Assembly (NCBI GenBank): GCA_035623985.1
Contig: DASPSJ010000020.1
Span: 1 to 64,000 of the forward strand
Origin: DAHUYF01 sp035623985
GTDB lineage: Bacteria; Pseudomonadota; Alphaproteobacteria; ATCC43930; CGMCC-115725
Length of the DNA: 64,000 bases
Direction of reading: 5' to 3'
Position numbers and translations under genes: made by a program. This document shows positions 34,085 through 42,680 of the stretch, piece by piece. The notes under the pieces are model-generated. The model was not told where the DNA came from. It saw nothing but the letters and a program-made list of their open reading frames with translations, and did no database searches. Numbering within the stretch: the first letter of the stretch is position 1; each line of letters begins with the position of its first letter.

Positions 34085-36445
34085 TCAAAACGGGATGGTC
34101 AGCGCGTTGAAAATGGTGAAGCGCGGACCATAGGCCGATTGGAAGATGCCGATGCCGGTCGACGGCCGGATCAAATTTGTCCGGTCGAGGATGTTGAGCA
34201 GGACGAGCCGGTCGACCACCTCGCCGATGCCCGGGATGGTGATGGCGCGCTGCGCGCTGAGATTGACCTGAACGACCTTCGGCAGCGGCTGCTCGTCGGC
34301 AAAGCCGGCGCGCAAGCCGCTGCTGTAGATCGCGTCGACGCCGAAGCTGTAGGGCTTCCAGTCATAGGTGGCGCCGGCGGAGGCGCCGTAGAGCGGCTGG
34401 TGATCGAGCACGATGTATTCGCTGTCGATGAAGGCGAGCTCGGCCGGCGAAAAGTTGAACTGGCCGGTCGACACGCCTCTCTCCATATTCCTGCCGACCG
34501 TCAGATTGGCGTATCCGGACAGCGAGTCGCCCTTGTAATTGACCGCCAGCTCGCCGCCCCAGATATAGCCATGCGCGTAATTGAACGGGGCGAAGATCGG
34601 CACGACGCCGAACTGCCCGGTGTCGAGATAACCGTGCGTGACTTCGTAGAAATTGTCCTCGGAGAGGGTGAGGCCCGGGGCGAGGCGCTGCACCACGCCG
34701 ACATCCCATTCGTAGTCGGTCTCGGCGAGCGGCGTGGCGATGCCGGCGGGACCCGCGGCGCTGGTGCCGGCGAAGGCGGCCGAGGCGGTGGGAGAGATGC
34801 CCTGAAAGCTCGGCACCTGCATGTAGCGGGCAAAGCCGCCGTGAAGCGTCGTGTCCGGGGTGACGAGATAGGACAGGTTGACCGTCGGATCGGTCTGGCG
34901 GTGGTTGGTGAAACCGGTGAGGTCGTCCCAGCGCAGGCCGAAATTGGCGCGCAGCTTGTCGTCGATCTGCCAGAGGTCGTTGACATAGAGGCCCGAGACG
35001 ATGTTGGTGGCGCGGGCGTCGTTGATCACCGAGACCGGCACGTTGCTGGTCTGCGCGCCGTTGACGTCGACCGGGAAGACCAGCGAGTTGTCATCGGCGA
35101 TGACGCGGTAGACGCCGAGATAGAAGCCGGTGCCGAGCGTGTGCGCGCCGCGCTTCCAGGTAAGATCGCCCTGCAGCGTGTTGTCGAGATCGCTATGCGA
35201 GGCGGTCGACGCCACGCCTTGGTAGATGAGCTCGCCGGCGTTGTCGGGCCTGAAATCCTCGGAAATGGAATGCGCGGCATAGGCGATCTGATACGACAGA
35301 TCCTGTTCCGGCGTGCCGTTGAGCGCGACCATGGCGAGGACGTCGCGGAAATTGAGGTAAGAATTGATCCCGGACGAAGGCAGGGCGCCGGCGCCGGCCA
35401 GCGTGAATTGCGGCGCCAGGCCCGGCACGTTCGGGAGCTGATTGTTGCTGCCGGCGGCGGAAGCGATGACGCTCAGCTTGGCGGAGGCGTCGAGCGCGTA
35501 GGAGAAGAAGCCGAAGCTCTGCCCTTGATTGGTCCAGTCGTGGATGGCATCCGGCCCCGGCGTGGCCGAGCTGAAGGCGGTGTTGCTCTGGCTGTAGAGC
35601 GTGCTGAGGTAATAGCTGAAGCTGCCGGCGCAGCCGCCATATTGCACGCTCGGCTGAAACGTGCCGCGCTGTCCGCCATAGATGGTGACGCTGCCGCCGG
35701 GCTGCTCGCAGCCGTCCTTGGTCTCGATGTCGACCACGCCGCCGGTGGCGTAGCTGTAGCGCGCGGGCAGGATGCCGTCGAGCAGATTGACCTGCTTGAT
35801 GAACAGCGGATTGATCATCGACAGGAAGGGCGGGTTGGTGTTGATGTCCAGCGGCACCAGCACGCCGTTGATCTGGTACTGGAACTGCGGCCCTTCGGTG
35901 TTGCGGATGTGGATCTGCTGGTTCTGGTCGATGGCGACGCCGGGCATTTGCGCGAGCACGTCGGTGAGCGCGGTATTGGCCCCCGCCGGCAGGGCGTCGA
36001 TGTCCTGCTGCGTCACCGTGTATTGATTGGCGCCGGCCGGCGACACGCCCGGGCCGCTGAGGCGCGCCGCCTGCACGGTGACGGTTTCCAACCCTTCCGG
36101 GACCAGCGCCAGCGACAGGGGCTTGTCCGGCGCCGCCGGCAGGACCACGGGCTCCGTGGCGGGCGCGAACCCCTTCTTGCGCGCCACCAGCACATAGCTG
36201 CCCGGCTCGACCGGGCCGAGGGCGAAGCGGCCTTGCCCGTCGCTGACGGCATGGGCGAGCACCGCGCCGCCGGCGCTCAGCAGCTCGATCTCCACCCCGC
36301 CAAGCGGCTGGCCCGAGAGGTCGGCGACCGACCCGCTCGCCCCCGTCGGCGCGGCCTGCGCCGACCCGCCACAGGCCAGGATCGACATCAGGACCGCCGC
36401 CACGACGAGCGCGAAACGCCGACGCAATCGCTTCGAGTCCTGCAT
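34085..36445 (-). CDS. TonB-dependent outer membrane receptor, carboxypeptidase-regulatory-like N-domain
   Basis: About 786 residues. A signal peptide (RRRFALVVAAVLMSILAC...AQA) is followed by a carboxypeptidase-regulatory-like beta domain (SVADLSGQPLGGVEIELL; about 37-110), a plug (TVTQQDIDALPAG, then DVLAQMPGVAI) and a 22-strand-type barrel ending in Phe (LTIPF). I choose ATG 36445, preceded by AAGGGG, over 36517. The 36500-36518 palindrome lies just upstream. Together with the FTR1 operon this suggests iron or metal-complex uptake, but the ligand is not known. Confidence 0.92.
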   Translation of the reverse strand: MQDSKRLRRRFALVVAAVLMSILACGGSAQAAPTGASGSVADLSGQPLGGVEIELLSAGGAVLAHAVSDGQGRFALGPVEPGSYVLVARKKGFAPATEPVVLPAAPDKPLSLALVPEGLETVTVQAARLSGPGVSPAGANQYTVTQQDIDALPAGANTALTDVLAQMPGVAIDQNQQIHIRNTEGPQFQYQINGVLVPLDINTNPPFLSMINPLFIKQVNLLDGILPARYSYATGGVVDIETKDGCEQPGGSVTIYGGQRGTFQPSVQYGGCAGSFSYYLSTLYSQSNTAFSSATPGPDAIHDWTNQGQSFGFFSYALDASAKLSVIASAAGSNNQLPNVPGLAPQFTLAGAGALPSSGINSYLNFRDVLAMVALNGTPEQDLSYQIAYAAHSISEDFRPDNAGELIYQGVASTASHSDLDNTLQGDLTWKRGAHTLGTGFYLGVYRVIADDNSLVFPVDVNGAQTSNVPVSVINDARATNIVSGLYVNDLWQIDDKLRANFGLRWDDLTGFTNHRQTDPTVNLSYLVTPDTTLHGGFARYMQVPSFQGISPTASAAFAGTSAAGPAGIATPLAETDYEWDVGVVQRLAPGLTLSEDNFYEVTHGYLDTGQFGVVPIFAPFNYAHGYIWGGELAVNYKGDSLSGYANLTVGRNMERGVSTGQFNFSPAELAFIDSEYIVLDHQPLYGASAGATYDWKPYSFGVDAIYSSGLRAGFADEQPLPKVVQVNLSAQRAITIPGIGEVVDRLVLLNILDRTNLIRPSTGIGIFQSAYGPRFTIFNALTIPF

Positions 36446-36499
36446 CCCCTTGCCCCTGCCCCGCCTTTTTTCTGGCGGGCTCGCCGCCCAATTATTGCT

Positions 36500-36518
36500 A
36501 TTGCGTATCATTTGCAAT
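36500..36518. promoter_or_regulatory. Fur-like 19-base imperfect palindrome before the TonB receptor gene
   Basis: In the direction of the gene it reads ATTGCAAATGATACGCAAT, with arms ATTGC/GCAAT and an internal AAATGAT, in an AT-rich block 55-73 bases upstream of the receptor start. It resembles Fur-type boxes controlling outer-membrane iron receptors. No in-window regulator gene supports it; an inference from sequence and context. Confidence 0.5.
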
Positions 36519-36628
36519 TAATCCTTCCGAGTCAAGCGGTGCGGCGGCGAAGCGGCGATGGGCGCGATTGCGAATGATCGCCGAACCGATGAAGCGGGCG
36601 AGAGAGATGCTATGGGAGAGAGCAAGAG

Positions 36629-36838
36629 TTGCAAGCGGAGCGTTGGATTGCCGCGGCGGCCGTGGGCTTGACGCCGTCGCTCGTCTTGCCCGGCCAGGCG
36701 GCGGGACGGCCGGTCTTCACCTACGCCGCCGAGACGCGCCTCGATGCCTGGGTGATGCAGTTCGGCCGCCATTTCGCGGTCGAGCCGGGCATCCAGCTCT
36801 ACGGCACGCCCGGCGTGCCCGTCGCAACCCTGCGCTAG
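36629..36838 (+). pseudogene. STN-domain protein remnant (FecA/FecR-type)
   Basis: From a TTG behind GGGAGAG, a 69-residue frame encodes a signal-peptide-like start (WIAAAAVGLTPSLVLPGQA) and then YAAETRLDAWVMQFGRHFAV, which matches the first half of secretin/TonB STN domains. The reading continues after a TAG (36836-36838) with QADYEIHYARPVTLR, the expected last strand. So the domain is interrupted by a stop and followed by nothing. It is probably a decayed receptor or anti-sigma gene end. It overlaps the gap between the TonB receptor and the LuxR-type regulator, both on the other strand. Confidence 0.6.
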
Positions 36839-36872
36839 CAGGCCGACTACGAGATTCATTACGCGCGGCCCG

Positions 36873-37508
36873 TCACGCTCCGCTCTCCGACGCGATCTTG
36901 GTCTCCACCGCGATGCGGATCAGCTCGGCGGTGCGCTGGACGCCGAGCTTCGCCTTGAGCTGGCCGCAGCTATTGGCGATCGTCTTGTAGCCGAGGCCGA
37001 GCGCGTCGGCGATCTCTTGCAGGCTGCGTCCTTCGCCGAGCAGCCGCAGGATGTCGAGGTCGCGCGGCGAAAGATCGGCCAGCGGATGCGCCGGCGCGCG
37101 CACGCTGAACAGCGCCAGCTCCTGCGCCAGTCTCGGCGCCACATAGCTTTGGCCCTCGCCGACGCGCCGGATGCCTTCGAGGATCTCCGCCGGCGCGGCA
37201 TTCTTGTCGACATAGCCGGCGGCGCCGGCTTGCAGCGCGCGCATGGCGTGCAAGGGATCGTCATGCAGGCTGAGCACCAGGATGCGCGGCGCCTTCTCTT
37301 CCAGCCGCAGCCGCTTGATCAGCTCCAGCCCGCCGAGGCCCGGCAGGTTGAGATCGAGAATGACGAGGTCGGGCCGCCAATCGCGGCAGATGCCGATCGC
37401 CTCCCGGCCGTTCGCCGCCTCGCGCAGCTCGAGCCGCGCCTCCTCGGCAAGCAGCCGGCGCAGCCCGGCGCGCACGATGGCGTGGTCGTCGACGATCAGG
37501 ATCTTCAT
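36873..37508 (-). CDS. NarL/LuxR-type response regulator
   Basis: A 211-residue two-component regulator: receiver with acidic pocket (IVDDHAIVR), phospho-acceptor D52 (VILDLNLPG) and the conserved Lys in GYVDKNAAP, then a LuxR-type helix-turn-helix (LSPRDLDILRLLGEGRSLQE, then IADALGLGYKTIANSCGQLK). The gene overlaps the kinase gene by 4 bases (37505-37508) and is encoded after it, so the two form a cognate pair. Targets unknown. Confidence 0.94.
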   Translation of the reverse strand: MKILIVDDHAIVRAGLRRLLAEEARLELREAANGREAIGICRDWRPDLVILDLNLPGLGGLELIKRLRLEEKAPRILVLSLHDDPLHAMRALQAGAAGYVDKNAAPAEILEGIRRVGEGQSYVAPRLAQELALFSVRAPAHPLADLSPRDLDILRLLGEGRSLQEIADALGLGYKTIANSCGQLKAKLGVQRTAELIRIAVETKIASESGA

Positions 37509-38896
37509 GGCGCCTCGGCCGGTTCATGCGCCGGCAGCGGCAGCAGCGCCGTCACCGAGAGGCCGGCGCCGGGATCGCTCGTCACCTCGAGGTTGCCGCC
37601 CAGCGCCTTGACGCGCTCGCCCATGCCGAGGAGGCCGTAGCCGGCGCCGGGGGGTGCGCTCATGCCGCCGCCGTCATCGCGCACCGTCAGCACCAGCGCG
37701 TCGCGGCCGTCGCTCCCGCCGCGCCGGCGGCAGAGGGCGATGGCGACGGCGCTCGGCTGCCCGTGGCGCAGGGCGTTGCTGAGGCATTCCTGGACGATGC
37801 GGTAGATCGTGGTGTCGATCAGCTCGCCCCTGCCCTCGGCCTCGGGCGCGATCTCCAGCCGGAAGTCGATCTCGGGATGGCGGCGGCGCCAGAATTCGAT
37901 GAGATGGGCGACGGCGGCGCCGAGGCCGAATTCGGCGAGGCCGATCGGCCGGAGCCGCCCGAGCATGCTCTTCACCTGCCGCTGCAAATGGGCCACCGCC
38001 TCGCCGATCGCCGCGGCCGGAGCGGCGATCGCCGCAAGCCGCCGGGACTGGGCCTCGCGCGCGATGGCGGCGGCGTCGATGTTGATGGCGAAGAGGAAGG
38101 GGCCGATCTCGTCGTGCAGGTCGCGCGCCAGCTCGCTGCGCTCCTGCTCTTGCAGGCTCAGCAACTGCTCGGTGAGCCCGCGGTTTTCCGCCGCCATCCC
38201 GGCGAGCCGCGCCGCCATGCGGTTGAAGCTGTCGCTGAGCCGCGACAGCTCCGGCGGCAGGCGCTCCTCGAGGCGCACCGCGTAATCGCCGCCACCGATC
38301 CGCGCGAGGCCCCGGGCGAGGCGGTCGAGCGGACGCAGCGCATGGCCGATGAAGACGTAGATCAGCAGCACGGTCGGCGCCGAGAACAGCGCCAGCAGCA
38401 GCAGGCTGTCGCCGAACTCGTTCCAGACCTCGAGGATCTCGTTATGCGGCACGGTCTCGAGCGTGATCTCGCCATAATCGCTGCCGCCGGCGGTGACCGG
38501 TATCCGCGCGCGGCTCGGCGCCACGCCGATCAGGCGCTCGAACCAGCGCGGCGCCGCCGTGAGGTCCGGCGCGTCTTCCGGCGCCGCCGCCTCGGCGCCG
38601 TCCTCGCCGGAAAGGCGCACGCGCAAATGCCGGTTGCCGCGGAAGGAGGCGATGAGCCGCTCGAGGTCGCGCCGCTTGTCGTCGGAGCGCTCGAGCCCGG
38701 CGATGCCCCCCTCCACGGTTTGCCGTCCCACCGCCAGCGCCGAGCGCATTTCCGCCTCGACCGAGCGCGAGGCATTGAGGCAGGCGAGCGTGCCGCCCAG
38801 CGCCAGGCTCGCGGCGAAGATCAGCGCCACCAGGCCGATGAGGCGCAGCCGCAGCGAAATCGCCGCGCTTTCCGGCTTCCGTCCAACGCCGCGCAA
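37505..38896 (-). CDS. HisKA_3-type sensor histidine kinase
   Basis: About 463 residues. A transmembrane helix (about 20-40), a periplasmic segment to about 155, a second membrane helix, a HAMP domain (GHALRPLDRLARGLARIGGG), and the NarX-type dimerisation motif ELARDLHDEIGPFLFAI with its phospho-acceptor His, followed by an HATPase_c domain. The start is a TTG at 38896 with GGGGAGGG 4 bases before it; earlier readings would run into the divergent gene. It activates the NarL-type regulator encoded next. Confidence 0.9.
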   Translation of the reverse strand: MRGVGRKPESAAISLRLRLIGLVALIFAASLALGGTLACLNASRSVEAEMRSALAVGRQTVEGGIAGLERSDDKRRDLERLIASFRGNRHLRVRLSGEDGAEAAAPEDAPDLTAAPRWFERLIGVAPSRARIPVTAGGSDYGEITLETVPHNEILEVWNEFGDSLLLLALFSAPTVLLIYVFIGHALRPLDRLARGLARIGGGDYAVRLEERLPPELSRLSDSFNRMAARLAGMAAENRGLTEQLLSLQEQERSELARDLHDEIGPFLFAINIDAAAIAREAQSRRLAAIAAPAAAIGEAVAHLQRQVKSMLGRLRPIGLAEFGLGAAVAHLIEFWRRRHPEIDFRLEIAPEAEGRGELIDTTIYRIVQECLSNALRHGQPSAVAIALCRRRGGSDGRDALVLTVRDDGGGMSAPPGAGYGLLGMGERVKALGGNLEVTSDPGAGLSVTALLPLPAHEPAEAP

Positions 38897-39035
38897 GCGC
38901 CCTCCCCGTCCTCTTGCCTTTCCTTGACAAGAGCATGCCACGGCGCGGGACGGATGCAAAATCGGCCGGCAGCGGGCGGCGGGTTGCCCTCGACACAACC
39001 CGTTGGGTAGGCTCGGCATGAAGGGGCGAGAACGC

Positions 39036-39617
39036 ATGACGGCCGATATTCAGCCGCGCCGCATCCTCGACGAGGACGGCGCGAGCGTCGATGTCTTCTC
39101 CTTGCCGAGCGATGCCGCGAGCCTGGAAGAGCTGCTGCGCGACCTCTTCCAGAACCATTGGCGGCAAATCACCTTCGGGCCGATCATCCAGGGCGCCGCT
39201 TGGGAGATGCGGGCGGCGCAGGCGCCCGACACGATCAAGATGTTCGACGGCTATCTCACCGTGGCCTTCGGCGTGCCCCATTTCCATCTCTGCATCGGCG
39301 AGCACCGGGGACCGCATAACAACCCGGTATCGCCGGCGCTCGCCCGCCATCGCCGCACCGCGCGCGCCGAGCTCTTTCGCCAACTCGACCGCGCCGGCCA
39401 TCCCATCTCCTGGGGACTTCGCCTCTTCAACGGCGAAGGCGAGCAGCAGATCACGGTGCTGCTGCCCAATCCCTTCCTGCATCCCGAGACCGAGAAAATT
39501 CTCAAGACGCCCGACTGGTCGCGGCTGGAGCTGTGGGACCGCTTGCGGGCGCGCTGGCTCGGCCTCGCCGAGCCCGATCCCTTCGATCGGTTCGGCCGCG
39601 GCTTCCGCGGCGGATAG
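39036..39617 (+). CDS. Conserved hypothetical protein
   Basis: About 193 residues from ATG 39036 (39018 and 39003 are alternative starts). The protein is rich in Phe, His and Arg (VAFGVPHFHLCIGEHRGPHN; WGLRLFNGEGEQQITVLLPN) and looks like a compact alpha/beta protein without a signal peptide. I do not recognise a catalytic motif. The gene is divergent from the histidine kinase and precedes the small exported protein gene. Confidence 0.7.
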   Translation: MTADIQPRRILDEDGASVDVFSLPSDAASLEELLRDLFQNHWRQITFGPIIQGAAWEMRAAQAPDTIKMFDGYLTVAFGVPHFHLCIGEHRGPHNNPVSPALARHRRTARAELFRQLDRAGHPISWGLRLFNGEGEQQITVLLPNPFLHPETEKILKTPDWSRLELWDRLRARWLGLAEPDPFDRFGRGFRGG

Positions 39618-39646
39618 AAGCGGTCGTGCGGCTGGGCCATGAACCG

Positions 39647-40003
39647 ATGGCGAAACCCGTGAAACTTCTTGCCTGTCTCGCCGCGGCGATGCTCGTCGCC
39701 GCATCGGCGGCGGCGGCCGAGCGGATGCGCTTTTGGAACACGACGTCCGTCACCATCACCGAGCTCTATCTGGCGCCGGCGGGCACGAGCCGGTGGGGGC
39801 CGAACCAGTGCGCGAACGACCCCGACGGCGCCGTCGACGCCGATGAGCGGCTGACGCTGAAGGATGTGGCGCCCGGACGCTACGACGTAAAGCTGGCCGA
39901 CCGGACGGGGCGCGTCTGCACGGTGAGGAACGTCGAGGTCAAATCCGGCAAGCCCTACGCCTTCTCGATCGAAGACCGCGACCTGACCGACTGCACCAAA
40001 TAA
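39647..40003 (+). CDS. Small exported hypothetical protein
   Basis: A 118-residue protein with a clear signal peptide (AKPVKLLACLAAAMLVAASA, cleavage after AAA). The mature part has a repeated pattern typical of small beta-rich periplasmic proteins (RFWNTTSVTITELYLAPAGT; DERLTLKDVAPGRYDVKLAD) and three Cys residues. ATG 39647 follows the previous stop by 29 bases, and longer in-frame readings only overlap the previous gene. Function unknown. Confidence 0.7.
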   Translation: MAKPVKLLACLAAAMLVAASAAAAERMRFWNTTSVTITELYLAPAGTSRWGPNQCANDPDGAVDADERLTLKDVAPGRYDVKLADRTGRVCTVRNVEVKSGKPYAFSIEDRDLTDCTK

Positions 40004-40063
40004 AGGGAGGCGCGGCGCCGGCCTCGGGTCGCGGGTCGGTCGCGCGGCTCCCGCGCCGCAGAT

Positions 40064-40078
40064 CGGGAAATTTTCCCG
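40064..40078. promoter_or_regulatory. 15-base palindrome upstream of the second TonB receptor
   Basis: CGGGAAATTTTCCCG is a perfect odd palindrome 87 bases before the ATG of the receptor gene, followed by ATAATTGGGAAA, which contains a further half site. Candidate operator; regulator unknown. Confidence 0.4.
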
Positions 40079-40165
40079 GCATAATTGGGAAATCGTGACG
40101 TAGCCGCGCGGCCCGGATGCCCGTCTAATGGCGGAGAGATCGGGCGACAAGAAAAGGCGCGGGCG

Positions 40166-42544
40166 ATGGCGGGAAGCGGGCGGATCGGGCTCGTCGCTTT
40201 GGCCGGCATGCTCCTGCCGGTGGCGGCGCTGGCGCAAGCCGCGCCCACTCCCGACCAGCCCTCGCCGCCTGCCGCAGAGCCTTATGCCAATCTGCCCACC
40301 GTCACCGTCATCGGCACGACGCCGCTCCCGGGCACCGGCATCGACATCGACAAGGTGCCGGCCAATGTGCAGAGCCTTTCCGCTGGCGATCTCCGGCGCG
40401 CGGGCTCGCCGAGCCTGCTCGACAGCATGGCCGACCAGCTCGGCAGCGTCAGCATCAACAACAACCTCGACGATCCCTTCCAGCCGGACATTCTGCTGCG
40501 CGGCTTCGAGGCCTCGCCGGTGCTCGGCACGCCGCAAGGGATCGCCGTCTACCAGAACGGCGTGCGCGTCAACGAAGCCTTCGGCGACACCGTCAATTGG
40601 GATCTGATCCCCGCTCTCGCCATCGACCGCGTCGATGTCGTCAGCGCCAACCCGGTCTATGGCCTCAACGCGCTGGGCGGCGCGGTGCTGGTCACCCTGA
40701 AGAACGGCTTCACCTATCACGGCTTCGAGGGCGACGTCGCCGGCGGCTCGTTCAACCAGCGCAACGGCAGCATCGAATACGGCCAGCAGGTGGGGCCCTA
40801 CGCCGCCTATCTCGCCGGCAATTACTACGCCTCCGACGGCTGGCGGCAATTCTCGCCCGACACGCTGCAACAGGTCTACGCCTCGGCCGGCGTGCACGGC
40901 GAGAAGCTGTCGCTCGACATCGACTTCACCGGCGCCAACAACCGCCTGTTCGGCGAAGGCGCGACGCCGGAGCAGGAGCTCGCCGCCGGAAGGTCACTGG
41001 TCTTCACCAGCCCGCAGAACAATTTCGACGAGCTCGAATTCGTCACCGCCAACGCCGCCTATCAGGCCACCGACGCGCTCTCCTTCCAGGGCAATGCCTA
41101 TCGCCGCGAGTTCCATCAGACGGTGCTCAACGGCAATACCACCAACTACACCTCCTGCGGCAACGGCTTCCTCTGCCAGCCCGACGGCATGACGCCGCTG
41201 GTCTCAGGCACCGGCGGCGCGATCCCCGATATTTCGAACGGCGGCACCGTCCCGATCGGCGAGGACGACAGCGAGACCATTCACGCCGTGGGCACCGGCG
41301 GCGCGCTGCAGATGACCTATGCCGGGCAGATTTTCGGCCATGACAACAATTTCGTCCTGGGCGGCAGCTACGATCACGACGTGGTCGATTTTCAATCGGC
41401 CGCGGAGGTCGGCGTCATCAACGCCTCGCTGCAGGTGGTGCCTTCCGGATTTTTCGTCGACACGCCGGAAAATACCGGCTTCAACGCCACGCCGATCAGC
41501 CTAACGGCGGTCGACGACTATTACGGCCTTTTCCTCACCGACACCTTCAACCTCACCCCGGCGCTCGCCGTCACCGCCAGCGGCCGCTACAACCTCGCCA
41601 TCATCGCCTTGAGCGACCATCTCGGCTCGAACCTCGCCGGCACCAACCGCTATTCCCGCTTCAACCCCGCCATCGGCTTCACCTACAAGATTCTCGCCAA
41701 TCTTACCGGCTATGCCGGCTATTCCGAAGGCAATCGCGCGCCGACGCCGAGCGAGATCGAATGCTCCAACCCGACGCAGCCCTGCTTGCTGCCCTCCTCG
41801 CTCTCTTCCGATCCGCCGAGCCTGAAGCAGGTGGTCTCGCACACTTACGAGGCGGGGCTGCGCGGCAGCTTCGCCGCGCCTGAAATGCTGCCGGGCAAGT
41901 TCACGTGGAATTTCGGCTTGTTCCGCACCGATCTCGCCGACGACATCTACGGCGTCGCGACGACGATCAGTTCCGGCTTCTTCGAGAATATCGGCTCGAC
42001 GCGCCGTCAGGGGATCGAGAGCAGGCTCGCCTATCGCGACGAGGACTGGTCGGCCTATCTCGCCTACAGCCTGATCGACGCCACCTTCCAGTCGCCGCTG
42101 ACGCTGCCCTCGCCGAGCAACCCCTTCGCCGACGCCAACGGCAACATCGAGGTCCGGCCCGGCGACCGCCTCCCCGGCATTCCCGAGCACCAGCTCAAGC
42201 TCGGCGCCGATTACCGGCTGACGCCGCACTGGAGCGTCGGCGGCACCGTGACCTATTTCAGCGCGCAATACCTGCATGGCGACGAATCCAACCAGAACCC
42301 CGAATTGCCGGGCTACGCCGTGGTCGGTCTTCACAGCACCTACGAGGTCACGCGCAACGCCGAGATGTTCGTCAGCATCAACAATCTGTTCGACGCGCAT
42401 TATGCGACCTTCGGCATCTTCGGCGATCCCACCGGCGTCGGCGCGCCCGGCATTCCCCCGGCCGGCGCGCCCGGCGTCGACAACCGCTTCGTCAGCCCCG
42501 GCGCGCCGCTTTCCGTGTTCGGCGGCGTCCGGGTGAAGTTCTAG
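40166..42544 (+). CDS. TonB-dependent receptor
   Basis: A 792-residue outer-membrane receptor: a signal peptide (LVALAGMLLPVAALAQA), a short Pro-rich segment with a possible TonB-box-like stretch (PTVTVIGTTPL), a plug (LLDSMADQLGSVSINNN, then PDILLRGFEASPVLGTPQGI) and a barrel ending in Phe (GGVRVKF). It differs from the 34085 receptor in having no carboxypeptidase-like domain. Ligand unknown; candidates are siderophores or other metal chelates. ATG 40166 has AAGG upstream; 40085 is less likely. Confidence 0.92.
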   Translation: MAGSGRIGLVALAGMLLPVAALAQAAPTPDQPSPPAAEPYANLPTVTVIGTTPLPGTGIDIDKVPANVQSLSAGDLRRAGSPSLLDSMADQLGSVSINNNLDDPFQPDILLRGFEASPVLGTPQGIAVYQNGVRVNEAFGDTVNWDLIPALAIDRVDVVSANPVYGLNALGGAVLVTLKNGFTYHGFEGDVAGGSFNQRNGSIEYGQQVGPYAAYLAGNYYASDGWRQFSPDTLQQVYASAGVHGEKLSLDIDFTGANNRLFGEGATPEQELAAGRSLVFTSPQNNFDELEFVTANAAYQATDALSFQGNAYRREFHQTVLNGNTTNYTSCGNGFLCQPDGMTPLVSGTGGAIPDISNGGTVPIGEDDSETIHAVGTGGALQMTYAGQIFGHDNNFVLGGSYDHDVVDFQSAAEVGVINASLQVVPSGFFVDTPENTGFNATPISLTAVDDYYGLFLTDTFNLTPALAVTASGRYNLAIIALSDHLGSNLAGTNRYSRFNPAIGFTYKILANLTGYAGYSEGNRAPTPSEIECSNPTQPCLLPSSLSSDPPSLKQVVSHTYEAGLRGSFAAPEMLPGKFTWNFGLFRTDLADDIYGVATTISSGFFENIGSTRRQGIESRLAYRDEDWSAYLAYSLIDATFQSPLTLPSPSNPFADANGNIEVRPGDRLPGIPEHQLKLGADYRLTPHWSVGGTVTYFSAQYLHGDESNQNPELPGYAVVGLHSTYEVTRNAEMFVSINNLFDAHYATFGIFGDPTGVGAPGIPPAGAPGVDNRFVSPGAPLSVFGGVRVKF

Positions 42545-42572
42545 CCCGCATTCCCGGATGCACCGGCATTTT

Positions 42573-42588
42573 GCGGCGTGAGCGCCGC
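42573..42588. terminator. Possible hairpin between convergent receptor and druE
   Basis: GCGGCG and CGCCGC pair around TGAG in the 136-base convergent gap between the TonB receptor and druE. No T-run follows on either strand, so a classical intrinsic terminator is not shown. It also marks the step in GC content between the receptor gene and the defence island. Confidence 0.3.
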
Positions 42589-42680
42589 GATCCCGACGTA
42601 AAGATCGGCACTTTGATCGGACATCGAGCGTGGCGGCGATGGCGGACCCGGCGGCAATATCCTAATTTGCCAACCACCCG

